Source: Burkholderiaceae bacterium | GTDB taxonomy: Bacteria > Pseudomonadota > Gammaproteobacteria > Burkholderiales > Burkholderiaceae_D | NCBI GenBank assembly: GCA_030158675.1 | Contig: JAOASL010000030.1 | Location: forward strand, 1-32,086 | DNA length: 32,086 bases | Reading direction: 5' to 3' | In this document: positions 16,923 through 24,260 of the stretch, one piece after another | Layout: each line of letters begins with the position of its first letter | Position numbering within the stretch: the first letter of the stretch is position 1 | The notes under the pieces: generated by a model | The model's database searches: none | Told to the model about the DNA's origin: nothing | Seen by the model: only the letters and a program-made list of their open reading frames with translations | Position numbers and translations under genes: made by a program

Positions 16923-16949
16923 AGCAAAAAAACCCGCACATCGTGCGGG
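16923..16949 (-). terminator. Rho-independent terminator of the TonB-receptor gene
   Basis: CCCGCAC (16933-16939) pairs with GTGCGGG (16943-16949). On the minus strand the hairpin is followed by TTTTTTTGC, a classic tail, 22 nt after the receptor stop codon. Confidence 0.85.
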
Positions 16950-16971
16950 CTGAGTCGTGCTGCAGTCTTAA

Positions 16972-19107
16972 TCAGAACGCGTAGTTTGCCCTGACGCCGA
17001 CGATGTAATTGCGGCCCGGTGCAGGCTCGAAGAAACGCGTATTGCCATCGTTGACACGGACCGAACCGATGTATTCCTTGTCGAACAGGTTGTCGACGCG
17101 GGCGAATTCGGTGATGCGCCATTTGCCGGCTTGCTGCTGCAGGCTGCCGCGCAGGCTGAAGATCGTATAGGCTGGGGCGCTATCGGTGTTCGTGTCGTTC
17201 ACGAAGGCCTTGCTGAAGTGACGCACTTCCACGGCAGTGTTCAGACCGATGTCTTGCTCTTTCCACGCCAGTTCGCCGTACAGTTGCGTCTTGTAGGTGC
17301 CTGGGATCGCATTGCCCTTGTTAATGGTGACTGGCGAGCCGGAAGACGTGTAGTCAAAAGTCTGGTCGAAGGTCGCATCAAGGTAGGTGTAGGCCAGGTA
17401 GCCTGACAGCTTGCTCATGAAGCGGTGCTCCAGCGACAGCTCGAGTCCCTTGCGATTGGTCTTGCCAGCGTTGTTATAGCTGGCTGTTGTGCCGACCTGT
17501 TTGCTGACCACGATTTCGTTGTTAGTCTCGATCTGGAATACCGCCGCATTGACGCGCGTATTATCCGTAGCCAGCCACTTCGCGCCTACCTCGAGGTTGG
17601 TACTCGAGCTCGGCTTGAGGCTGGTGTTGGCGCCCGCTGCGGCATTCGCTGCGTCAGCATAGGTGAGTTCAATCAGCGTCGGCGTTTCAAAGCCCTTGCC
17701 GACGTTTGCGTAAAAATTCAGTACCGGGGTCGCCTTGAAGACGACGCCGACGACCGGCAAAGTCTTGCTGAAGTTGAGATCGGCCGGATTCGTGGTGACG
17801 CCTGCGCCGAGATTCGGACGGATCTTCAGGTCGAGATTTGTATGGCGGACGCCGGCATGCAGGTCCCAGCGGGGGGCGAACGACCAGATGCCTTGCACAT
17901 ACTGATCGAAGTTCGCTGCCTTCTGATTCTCGTCGCGGTTAGGCGTCAGCTTGGGCGTAATGACGCCATTGACTGTGTTGCGGTCTAGGCGATCATCACT
18001 CATGTAGCCTGCATTGAGGCCAGCTGTGACCGAGTACGGCTTGGCCATGAAATCCCCGCGATGAGTAAAGCGCAGGTCGGCACCGTAGTAATCGCGCGCG
18101 ATGCTGCTGGCTCGGCCAGAGATGTCGCCGGCCGGCGCGTTTGACGTGGCCAGATATTGCAGGTTGTCGCGTTTGCCGGCGTAGACAATGGCGTTCAACG
18201 TATTGTTCGCATCAATCGTCTTCTCCAGGTTGAAGCCCACCTGGGTATTGCTTCGGATTACGCGCGTGTTGCCGACGATAGCTCCACGCGTTGCACCTTC
18301 GGGATTGTAGAAGTTGCCGCCAAACGCGCCCGGGCTTTGCGCCACATTGCCGGTGCGTACCAGGCCACCCGGATCTTGCGCAAATTGATCGAACCAGTTA
18401 ATCAGCGTAGTCAGTTTGGTATCCTCTGACAGCTTCACGCCAAATTTCACGGTTGCCTGCTGCTTATTGTTCTGGCTTTGCGTGCGGAAGCCATCCGATG
18501 TGTAATCCGAGTAGTTGATCAGGTACTCGACACCGTTTCGGGTGCCTGCCGCCTGCACTCCGGCCCGGCGGGTGCCGAAACTGCCGAACATCACGTCGGC
18601 GCTGACTTCCGGGGTGGCCGGTGGTGTATCGGTCAGCAGCTGGATCACGCCACCCGACGAATTACCGTACATGGCCGAGAACGGACCACGCATGACTTCA
18701 ATGGCCGCGATCGAACCAAGGTCGACACTGCCCGGATTGCCGATGCCATCAGGCATCGACAGCGGTATGCCGTCAACATAGACACGCAAGCCGCGCACAC
18801 CGAATGATGAGCGGGCGCCAAATCCACGCGACGAAATCTGCGGATCCTGTGCCATCTGGTTGCGGCTCTGTGCAGTAATGCCTGGCACGCGTGCCAGGCT
18901 CTCGGACAGCGTCATGCGCAACTGGCCGTCTTGAATATCCTTTTTTTCGACTTTATCGATCGCCATTGGCAGATCGAAGCTGTCCTGTTCTGTGCGGGTC
19001 GCGGTCACGACGACGGGTGACAGCACCTTGGTTTCCTGGGCAAGGGACAGACCCGTGCCAAAGCAGCTGGCAATCATTACGGCCAGGGTAGTTTTGTTAG
19101 TTTTCAT
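16972..19107 (-). CDS. pqqU: TonB-dependent receptor, PqqU (YncD)-like: probable PQQ importer
   Basis: The 711-residue precursor has a signal peptide (1-23), a TonB box-like PVVVTATR (31-38), a plug domain and a 22-strand-type barrel ending in Phe. From memory of E. coli YncD, now called PqqU because it imports pyrroloquinoline quinone, the similarity is high along the chain: SRGFGARSSFGVRGLRVYVD, GIPLSMPDG, EVMRGPFSAMYGNSSGGV, GKGFETPTLIEL and the end VDNLFDKEY-GSV-VN...F-EP-PGRNY all have near-identical counterparts. The pqqA gene lies just upstream on the same strand, which fits PQQ as ligand. The start at 19107 is chosen because the signal peptide begins there; the 26 upstream in-frame codons are not signal-like. 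A strong terminator separates it from pqqA, so it probably has its own promoter in 19108-19262. Confidence 0.82.
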   Translation of the reverse strand: MKTNKTTLAVMIASCFGTGLSLAQETKVLSPVVVTATRTEQDSFDLPMAIDKVEKKDIQDGQLRMTLSESLARVPGITAQSRNQMAQDPQISSRGFGARSSFGVRGLRVYVDGIPLSMPDGIGNPGSVDLGSIAAIEVMRGPFSAMYGNSSGGVIQLLTDTPPATPEVSADVMFGSFGTRRAGVQAAGTRNGVEYLINYSDYTSDGFRTQSQNNKQQATVKFGVKLSEDTKLTTLINWFDQFAQDPGGLVRTGNVAQSPGAFGGNFYNPEGATRGAIVGNTRVIRSNTQVGFNLEKTIDANNTLNAIVYAGKRDNLQYLATSNAPAGDISGRASSIARDYYGADLRFTHRGDFMAKPYSVTAGLNAGYMSDDRLDRNTVNGVITPKLTPNRDENQKAANFDQYVQGIWSFAPRWDLHAGVRHTNLDLKIRPNLGAGVTTNPADLNFSKTLPVVGVVFKATPVLNFYANVGKGFETPTLIELTYADAANAAAGANTSLKPSSSTNLEVGAKWLATDNTRVNAAVFQIETNNEIVVSKQVGTTASYNNAGKTNRKGLELSLEHRFMSKLSGYLAYTYLDATFDQTFDYTSSGSPVTINKGNAIPGTYKTQLYGELAWKEQDIGLNTAVEVRHFSKAFVNDTNTDSAPAYTIFSLRGSLQQQAGKWRITEFARVDNLFDKEYIGSVRVNDGNTRFFEPAPGRNYIVGVRANYAF

Positions 19108-19161
19108 CGGCGGATTATCTCTACTGTTCTCGAAAGTGCGCCGAGGATAGCCGAACGACCA

Positions 19162-19246
19162 GAAACTTCCGCTAAAGAAATTCATGAATTTTTGCCATTT
19201 CGAAACTTTCTCATCGATTCGGGCAGGTTTTTTGCGTTAAAGTTTC
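19162..19246. promoter_or_regulatory. Three copies of GAAACTT upstream of the PqqU-like gene
   Basis: GAAACTT occurs at 19162-19168 and 19202-19208 and as its inverse AAGTTTC at 19240-19246. The 40-bp spacing of the direct pair is about four helical turns. They lie in the presumed promoter region of the receptor gene and could be regulator sites. AT-rich heptamers can also recur by chance. Confidence 0.3.
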
Positions 19247-19264
19247 TAGCTAGCAACAAAATAG

Positions 19265-19295
19265 CCAAAAAAAAAGCGGCCACTAGGGCCGCTTT
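19265..19295 (-). terminator. Strong terminator directly after pqqA
   Basis: AAAGCGGCC (19273-19281) pairs with GGCCGCTTT (19287-19295). On the minus strand the stem runs straight into a run of nine or more Ts. It lies 45 nt after the pqqA stop, so pqqA is probably transcribed alone, or most of its message stops here before the receptor gene. Confidence 0.85.
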
Positions 19296-19339
19296 CCTTG
19301 ATGCAGCCGACCTGAAGATCGGCTACGCATCCCGTTAAA

Positions 19340-19414
19340 TTAACGGTTAGCGATGTACATCGTGATCTCGAAGCCGAAACGCAGGTCGGTTGCTGCCGGG
19401 GTGGTCCATGCCAT
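19340..19414 (-). CDS. pqqA: PqqA, precursor peptide of the cofactor PQQ
   Basis: A 24-residue peptide is encoded, too short for routine gene calling. It starts MAWTTP and ends EITMYIANR. It has every family hallmark: Trp3, Pro6, Gly14, Glu16 and Tyr20, in the pattern G-x-E-(I/V)-T-x-Y. In PQQ biosynthesis the radical-SAM enzyme PqqE, with chaperone PqqD, cross-links this Glu and Tyr, and further enzymes excise and oxidise them to PQQ. GGAG lies 7-8 nt before the ATG. Usually pqqA is the first gene of pqqABCDE; here no pqqB, C, D or E follows. Instead a terminator and a PqqU-like receptor follow. It may be the only pqqA, expressed apart from the other genes, or an extra copy. Identification is very secure from sequence alone. 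Confidence 0.95.
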   Translation of the reverse strand: MAWTTPAATDLRFGFEITMYIANR

Positions 19415-19453
19415 GATGATCTCCAGTTTGCTTGAAAAGTTAGTTTTTTGATT

Positions 19454-19476
19454 ACCGGCCAGGGGAGCCAGCCGGT
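19454..19476. promoter_or_regulatory. Inverted repeat upstream of pqqA
   Basis: ACCGGC (19454-19459) and GCCGGT (19471-19476) form an inverted repeat with 11 nt between, about 40-60 bp upstream of the pqqA start and in the shared region with the divergent kinase gene. It could be an operator for the neighbouring response regulator or a leader hairpin. Confidence 0.3.
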
Positions 19477-19651
19477 GAAATGAATCATCCTCTATCCCCT
19501 TCCTGCGTGCATCCGTGAAACGCGTAATTCAGGCTAATGAATTTCATGATCCACCCGTTCCGGCGGTTTGCCGGTTGCACGGCCTTTCCGGATCGGCTGC
19601 TATGATCGATCACACCGATGATGCGGCGCGCTCTGCACCACGCTTCCCCTT

Positions 19652-21097
19652 ATGACGACCATGATGACCGAAACCGCCAACCTGGCCGACCCCGCCGGTC
19701 GGCGTTCGCCTGCTCCCGTGACCGGCATGAGCCTGCGCCTGAAGATCAACCTGATCTTTTCCGTCCTGACGATCCTGATTTTCTCGGTGCTGATTGCGGT
19801 CGAACTGGCGGCCACCCGTGCCAGCGTACGCGAGGAGATGGAAGCCTCGGGCCGGATCGCGGCGCAGCTGCTTGGGCGGATCGGCGATTACTACGGCGGC
19901 GACGATCTGTCTGAACTGGTTGGCTTCCTGCACGCGACCGGACGCGTGCGTGCCAACGATATCCGCTTGTACGACACCCGCGGCGCGCTGCTGTATGAAT
20001 CGCCGCCGTCGGTTTACAAGGCAGGCCGTGATGCCCCGGCCTGGTATGCGACGCTGATTCGTCCGCCCAAGGTCGAGCAGGTGATCCGGCTGCGGCAGGC
20101 GCAGCTGGTGGTCAGCACCAATCCGACACGCGCGATTCTGGATGGCTGGGACAACCTGCGTGACATTGTGCTGGCGCAGCTCACGCTGCTGGCGCTGGCC
20201 GATTTGCTGATCTTCTGGGTAGTCGGGCGCTGGATTGCGCCGCTCGAGAAGATCGAGCGTGGTCTCAGCGAGATCGAGCAGGGGGATCACCATGTGCGCC
20301 TGCCGCCGCTGCCCGGCAAGGAAGCCGGTCAGATGGGCCGTGCGTTCAACCGGATGGCGCAGGCGGTCGAGGACAACATCCAGGTGCGGCAGGCCAGCGC
20401 CGAGGCGCAGGCGCGGCTGGATGCGCAGCGCGAGTTCACGCAGCTGCTGCATGCACGTATCGAAGAAGAGCGTGCCTCGCTCGCGCGCGAGCTGCATGAT
20501 GAGCTGGGCCAATCGCTGACGGCGATACGCAGCATTGCGAAATCGATGATGCAGCACCCGGACATGGCCGGCAGACCGCTCGAACGCCACGCGAAAATGT
20601 TGTTCGACACTGCCGGCATGACATCCGATGCCATGCGCCGGATGATTCCGCGGCTGCGGCCGATACAGCTGGAAGGCATGGGTCTGGTCGATGCAGTGCG
20701 CGACTTGCTGACCGAGACGCAGCAGAACCATCCTGAAGTGAAGTTCGAGCTGTCGGTCGGGGGCCCCCTGCCACCGCTGGATGACGCACTGGAACTGTCT
20801 GCCTACCGCATCATGCAAGAGGCGGTGACGAACGTGGTGACGCATGCGCACGCGACGCGTGCGCAGGTCAGCCTGGGTATGGACGGGCACAAGCTGTTGC
20901 TCGCTATCGTTGATAATGGCAAGGGCGCAGTTTCGCTGCAGCGCAAAGGGCACTATGGTGTGCGCGGCATGCAGGAGCGTGCGGCCGCCCATGAGGGCGA
21001 GGTGACTTTCGGTATGGCCGCCGATGGTGGCCTTGAGGTCAGGGTGGCACTTCCGGTAAAGGATGGCAGCAAAGGAATGAATGAAAAAAACGATTAA
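19652..21097 (+). CDS. NarL-type sensor histidine kinase
   Basis: The 481-residue membrane kinase has two transmembrane helices (about 32-52 and 172-192) enclosing a periplasmic sensor of about 115 residues. A HAMP segment (about 193-245), a HisKA_3 dimerisation helix with phospho-acceptor His282 (ARELHDELGQ) and an HATPase domain with N-box QEAVTNVVTHAHA and G-box DNGKG (421-425) follow. It autophosphorylates and should transfer to the response regulator encoded next, whose start overlaps its end by 17 bp. The gene diverges from pqqA by about 240 bp, so a role in controlling PQQ or quinoprotein functions is plausible; the stimulus is unknown. The ATG at 19652 lacks a good ribosome-binding site; Met26 just before the first helix is an alternative. 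Confidence 0.87.
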   Translation: MTTMMTETANLADPAGRRSPAPVTGMSLRLKINLIFSVLTILIFSVLIAVELAATRASVREEMEASGRIAAQLLGRIGDYYGGDDLSELVGFLHATGRVRANDIRLYDTRGALLYESPPSVYKAGRDAPAWYATLIRPPKVEQVIRLRQAQLVVSTNPTRAILDGWDNLRDIVLAQLTLLALADLLIFWVVGRWIAPLEKIERGLSEIEQGDHHVRLPPLPGKEAGQMGRAFNRMAQAVEDNIQVRQASAEAQARLDAQREFTQLLHARIEEERASLARELHDELGQSLTAIRSIAKSMMQHPDMAGRPLERHAKMLFDTAGMTSDAMRRMIPRLRPIQLEGMGLVDAVRDLLTETQQNHPEVKFELSVGGPLPPLDDALELSAYRIMQEAVTNVVTHAHATRAQVSLGMDGHKLLLAIVDNGKGAVSLQRKGHYGVRGMQERAAAHEGEVTFGMAADGGLEVRVALPVKDGSKGMNEKND

Positions 21098-21722
21098 TGT
21101 GATGCTGGTCGACGACCATGCCGTGGTGCGCTTCGGTTTCCGGATGTTGCTGGAGGCAACCGAAGACATCAAGGTCGTGGCCGAGGCCGAATCGGCCGAG
21201 TCCGCCTATCAGCAGATGGCAGTAGCGAAGCCGGATGTGATCGTGATGGATATTTCTCTGGGCGGCACCATGGGTGTCGAGGCCACGCGGCGTATCGTCG
21301 CGCGCGACAAGATGGCCAGGGTGCTCGGACTGTCCTCGCATGAAGACCCGAGTTATGTGCGCTACATGCTCAAGGCCGGCGCGCTCGGCTATTTGTCCAA
21401 GCGCAGTGCGCCAGATGAGCTGATTCATGCGATCCGTCAGGTCAGTGAGGGGCGGATGTACATCGATACCCAGCTGTCTCAGCGGATGGCGCTGGAAGAG
21501 TTCAATGGCGAGAAGAGCCCGATCGAGGTCTTGTCTGAACGCGAGTTCGGCGTCTTTATTCAGCTGGCTAAGGGTATGTCAGTGAACCATATCGCCGAGA
21601 TGCTGAATATCTCGCCGCGCACTGTCGGCACGCACCTGTACAACGTGAAGCAGAAGCTTGGCGTGGCGAATCAGGCGGAGTTGACACTGATTGCCGTGCG
21701 CCACGGGCTGATCGAAACCTGA
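21081..21722 (+). CDS. NarL/FixJ-family response regulator
   Basis: The 213-residue DNA-binding regulator has a receiver domain (1-120) with acidic pair D11/D12, phospho-acceptor D57 (VIVMDISL), Ser85/86 and Lys107. A LuxR-type helix-turn-helix (about 148-207, with LSEREFGVFIQLAKGMS and ISPRTVGTHLYNVKQKL) follows. All residues needed for phosphorylation are present. AAGGA precedes the ATG, and the start lies inside the kinase gene (17-bp overlap), so the two form one two-component unit. Related pairs control alcohol and quinoprotein dehydrogenase genes in pseudomonads; that link is inferred here from the adjacent pqqA and receptor genes. Confidence 0.9.
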   Translation: MKKTINVMLVDDHAVVRFGFRMLLEATEDIKVVAEAESAESAYQQMAVAKPDVIVMDISLGGTMGVEATRRIVARDKMARVLGLSSHEDPSYVRYMLKAGALGYLSKRSAPDELIHAIRQVSEGRMYIDTQLSQRMALEEFNGEKSPIEVLSEREFGVFIQLAKGMSVNHIAEMLNISPRTVGTHLYNVKQKLGVANQAELTLIAVRHGLIET

Positions 21723-21922
21723 CACAGGTGTCGTGCAGGCTCACCTTCCAGGCGAGCGTCGATGATCTGGCGCATTGAATCGTCGCGGCCGGGCAGCCCA
21801 GGGTCGTCGTGATGCTTTTGAGAAAAATCAAAACTGTTTGGTTTTGTAAACTTTCGATATCGCACCGCCCCGTCACATCGATTATTGTCGGACGACATCA
21901 CATTATCGTCGAGGGAATGATC

Positions 21923-22294
21923 ATGAAACACGCGGCCATCGCCGGCCTGCTGCTTGTCGCAGCCATTGCTACGGCACACGCTGGTCCAGACATCAGCTGG
22001 GGCGTCACCATTTCATCCGGCACGCCGCCGCCGCCGGTGCGTTACGATCCGATGCCGCCACCTCGCACCGGCTATGTATGGATCGAAGGCTACTGGAACT
22101 GGAACGGTGGCGCGTATGTGTGGACACCCGGCCGTTGGGCGCGTGCGCGCTCCGGTTACGACTACGCGCAGCCGCGCTGGGAAGAAGGCTCGCAAGGATG
22201 GGAACTGCATCGTGGCGGTTGGCGTCGTGGCGGCTCGCAGGGCCATGGGCCGTCGCACTGCCCGCCCGGACAGCGTAAGAAAGGCAATTGTTAA
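21923..22294 (+). CDS. YXWGXW-repeat exported protein
   Basis: The 123-residue precursor has a signal peptide of 20 residues (AHA-GPD). The mature part is rich in Trp, Pro, Gly and Arg and contains the YXWGXW-type segment: GYVWIEGYWNWNGGAYVWTP followed by GRW. These short proteins are common and exported in betaproteobacteria; their function is not established. The basic tail (GQRKKGNC) ends in a single Cys. The start at 21923 is chosen because GAGGGA lies 6 nt upstream; the ATG at 21917 abuts that site. The 200 bp before it, after the response regulator, contain AT-rich sequence that may be its promoter. Confidence 0.8.
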   Translation: MKHAAIAGLLLVAAIATAHAGPDISWGVTISSGTPPPPVRYDPMPPPRTGYVWIEGYWNWNGGAYVWTPGRWARARSGYDYAQPRWEEGSQGWELHRGGWRRGGSQGHGPSHCPPGQRKKGNC

Positions 22295-22309
22295 GCGCGG
22301 TTCTGTTTT

Positions 22310-22339
22310 CTGTTAAGGCAGCTTTTGCTGTCTTAACAG
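22310..22339. terminator. Hairpin between convergent genes
   Basis: CTGTTAAG-G-CAGC (22310-22322) pairs with GCTG-T-CTTAACAG (22327-22339): 13 positions including one G-T, around a TTTT loop. It lies between the convergent YXWGXW and EAL genes and includes the TAA stop of the EAL gene (22333-22335). The tails on either side are not T-rich, so it may be a bidirectional terminator or an mRNA-stabilising end. Confidence 0.55.
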
Positions 22340-23640
22340 GCCGATCTGACTGAAGGCGGTTGCCGCTGCGCGAGCACCGGATGCAGGTTGCCACTGTGCT
22401 GCAGTGCTTGCAGCGTCATTGGCCGCCCGAGGAAATAGCCTTGCGCCTTGGCGACGCCCAGCTCGAGCAGGGTGGCCACTTCGGCGGCCGTCTCTACACC
22501 TTCGGCCACCAGCGTGCTGCCGGTATCGGCGCAAAAATGAATCATTGCCGCTGCCAGCGCGCGCCGTGCCGGGTCGATGTCGATGTCACGCGTCAGGCTA
22601 ATGTCGAGTTTGATCCGATCGGGTCCCAGATTCAGGATATGGCGAAAGCTGGCATAACCGGCGCCTGCATCATCGACTGCGATCTTCAGGCCGCGGTCGC
22701 GATAAGGCTTCAGTTGCGCTGCGATATCTTCATAGCGCTCGACTGCCGCATGTTCAGTGATCTCCAGCACGAGAGATTCGACGCTGTCCATCGCGGACAG
22801 CAGTTCGCTGAAGCGCGGATCCAGGATGGTGTCCGGTGACGCATTGACGCCGAGGTCGCAGCCGTCGACCAGATGGGGCAGCAGGTGCAGCGCTTGCTCA
22901 ATGGCTCGCATTTCCAGCGCAACGCCGAGATCGACCGCATGGGCATCGGCAAACCAGCGGTCGGGCGACCGTGGTGGCGTCGACGCAAATCGTGCGAGTG
23001 ACTCGAAACCGGCAATCGTGGATTTTTCGAGATCGTAGATCGGTTGATAGACAATATTCAGCGTATCGTCGCCCAGTACCTGCAGGATCCGCTCATGAAT
23101 TTCGTGCCGGCTGTAATCCCGCCGTCGTTCGCGTTCGATCATCTTGCCGGCGATATCGGCGAACACGCGCATCAGGTTCAGATCGCGCAGGTTCAGGCTG
23201 CTGTCGGCGCCGCGGCTAAAGCAGCAGAAAGTGCCATAGACCGAGCCGTCGGACATCCTGATCGGCACGCTTACATGGGCGCCGACCGGTATGGCGAAAG
23301 TCGCGGGCAGCTCGCCTGCGCATGCATTCATTCGCGCATCATTCATTAATTCGGGCATGCGTCCGTCGACAACGCGCGCGCAATAGGACTCTTCGAGCGG
23401 ATCGCTTGCGCCGACCCGCACCGGGTTTTTGGCCCAGGACGAATCGACATAGCGGAAGACGCGCTGGCCGCGCATGAATTCAGACACGAATGCGACTTCC
23501 ATTTTCAGGTGCTCGCGTATGGCGTGCAATATATCCGGCACCGAATTGCCATAGGCCGATCCAAGATGAGCCGAGCGGCTTTCTATGACGCGCTGCAAAT
23601 CGTTTCTGGTGGAGGACGGCAGGATCCCGTTGCTGATCAT
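22333..23640 (-). CDS. GAF-EAL cyclic-di-GMP phosphodiesterase
   Basis: The 435-residue cytoplasmic protein has an N-terminal GAF sensor domain (about 30-170) and a C-terminal EAL domain (about 185-420). Metal and catalytic residues of active EAL enzymes are present: E213 (in ESL, the EAL position), N266, E293, D323-D324 (DDAG instead of DDFG), K344 and E380/E383 (AEGVE). It should hydrolyse c-di-GMP in response to a ligand or redox signal on the GAF domain and so affect motility or biofilm. There is no GGDEF domain. It stands alone on the minus strand, with a convergent neighbour at its 3' end. The first in-frame ATG at 23640 is used. Confidence 0.88.
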   Translation of the reverse strand: MISNGILPSSTRNDLQRVIESRSAHLGSAYGNSVPDILHAIREHLKMEVAFVSEFMRGQRVFRYVDSSWAKNPVRVGASDPLEESYCARVVDGRMPELMNDARMNACAGELPATFAIPVGAHVSVPIRMSDGSVYGTFCCFSRGADSSLNLRDLNLMRVFADIAGKMIERERRRDYSRHEIHERILQVLGDDTLNIVYQPIYDLEKSTIAGFESLARFASTPPRSPDRWFADAHAVDLGVALEMRAIEQALHLLPHLVDGCDLGVNASPDTILDPRFSELLSAMDSVESLVLEITEHAAVERYEDIAAQLKPYRDRGLKIAVDDAGAGYASFRHILNLGPDRIKLDISLTRDIDIDPARRALAAAMIHFCADTGSTLVAEGVETAAEVATLLELGVAKAQGYFLGRPMTLQALQHSGNLHPVLAQRQPPSVRSAC

Positions 23641-23805
23641 GTTCTGTTCCTGGCGAAGTCTGCGATGTGGGACCGGTTCTAACTCTTGGCCTTTGAATCC
23701 GACGGATAGCCCTTCATAAATACAAGCATTTGAAATTCGGAGGATTCCTATCTATAACGATAGAACTCTGATCACTCTTGACCCAACCAGGTTTGCGAAA
23801 GCTCA

Positions 23806-24054
23806 ATGAATACGATTGACAAGCAAAGTGCTCAAAATGTTCAACCGGATCGCTTGTCCCTCTCCGGCGCGCCGTCCGGGGCGGCTCATGCTGTGGATGG
23901 TAGCCAATTCCATAACGTGATCGAGGAACAGTGGTATTCCGAATTGCCGCCGACACCGGAAGAACAAATGCCCCTTCGCGCCCGGCACCTGACTGAGCCT
24001 GATGACCAGCCACCGCATCCGGACGACCTGACGATTTCGGTCGGCCCCGCCTGA
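23806..24054 (+). CDS. Small acidic hypothetical protein
   Basis: The 82-residue protein is hydrophilic and probably disordered, with a Pro/Glu/Asp-rich second half (ELPPTPEEQMPLRARHLTEP, DDQPPHPDD). No family or motif is recognised. Support is modest: composition looks like a real protein and it fills the gap between the divergent EAL gene and the hydroxyacid dehydrogenase gene. Only a weak GAAAG-like site precedes the ATG. Competing minus-strand frames here look like shadows. The 206 bp that follow hold no gene and probably carry the promoter of the next one. Confidence 0.5.
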   Translation: MNTIDKQSAQNVQPDRLSLSGAPSGAAHAVDGSQFHNVIEEQWYSELPPTPEEQMPLRARHLTEPDDQPPHPDDLTISVGPA

Positions 24055-24260
24055 CTTTCGCGGCGCAACTTGCCGGAAAAATACGGGCGATCTGCCGTCC
24101 AGCCGATCTCCCGCTTTGCGCAGGGGTAGCAGTTTGGCCCGGTCTCCCCGCTATCTTGCGACCTTCATCCTTGCCTGTTGTTTGTTCTGGCAGAGCATGA
24201 AGAGTCTGTAATATGTCACCTTTAAAAATTAACAAAAATAAATAACAAGGAGACAGCCGC

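Noticed and set aside
19246-19488. 80-residue minus-strand frame across the pqqA region
   Set aside because: It runs through the terminator and is in a different frame from the PqqA peptide, which fully explains this stretch.
19610-21172. 520-residue minus-strand open frame opposite the histidine kinase
   Set aside because: It is antisense to a kinase with all family motifs. Its composition (His/Arg/Gln-rich) is typical of shadow frames in GC-rich DNA, and no family is recognisable.
23748-23763. Small inverted repeat CTATC/GATAG between the EAL gene and the small hypothetical gene
   Set aside because: A 5-bp stem is expected by chance and has no supporting context.
24180-24215. Possible sigma-70 promoter (TTGTTC and TAATAT) before the hydroxyacid dehydrogenase
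   Set aside because: The spacing of about 21 bp is too long for a normal promoter, so I do not call it, although the true promoter is probably nearby.
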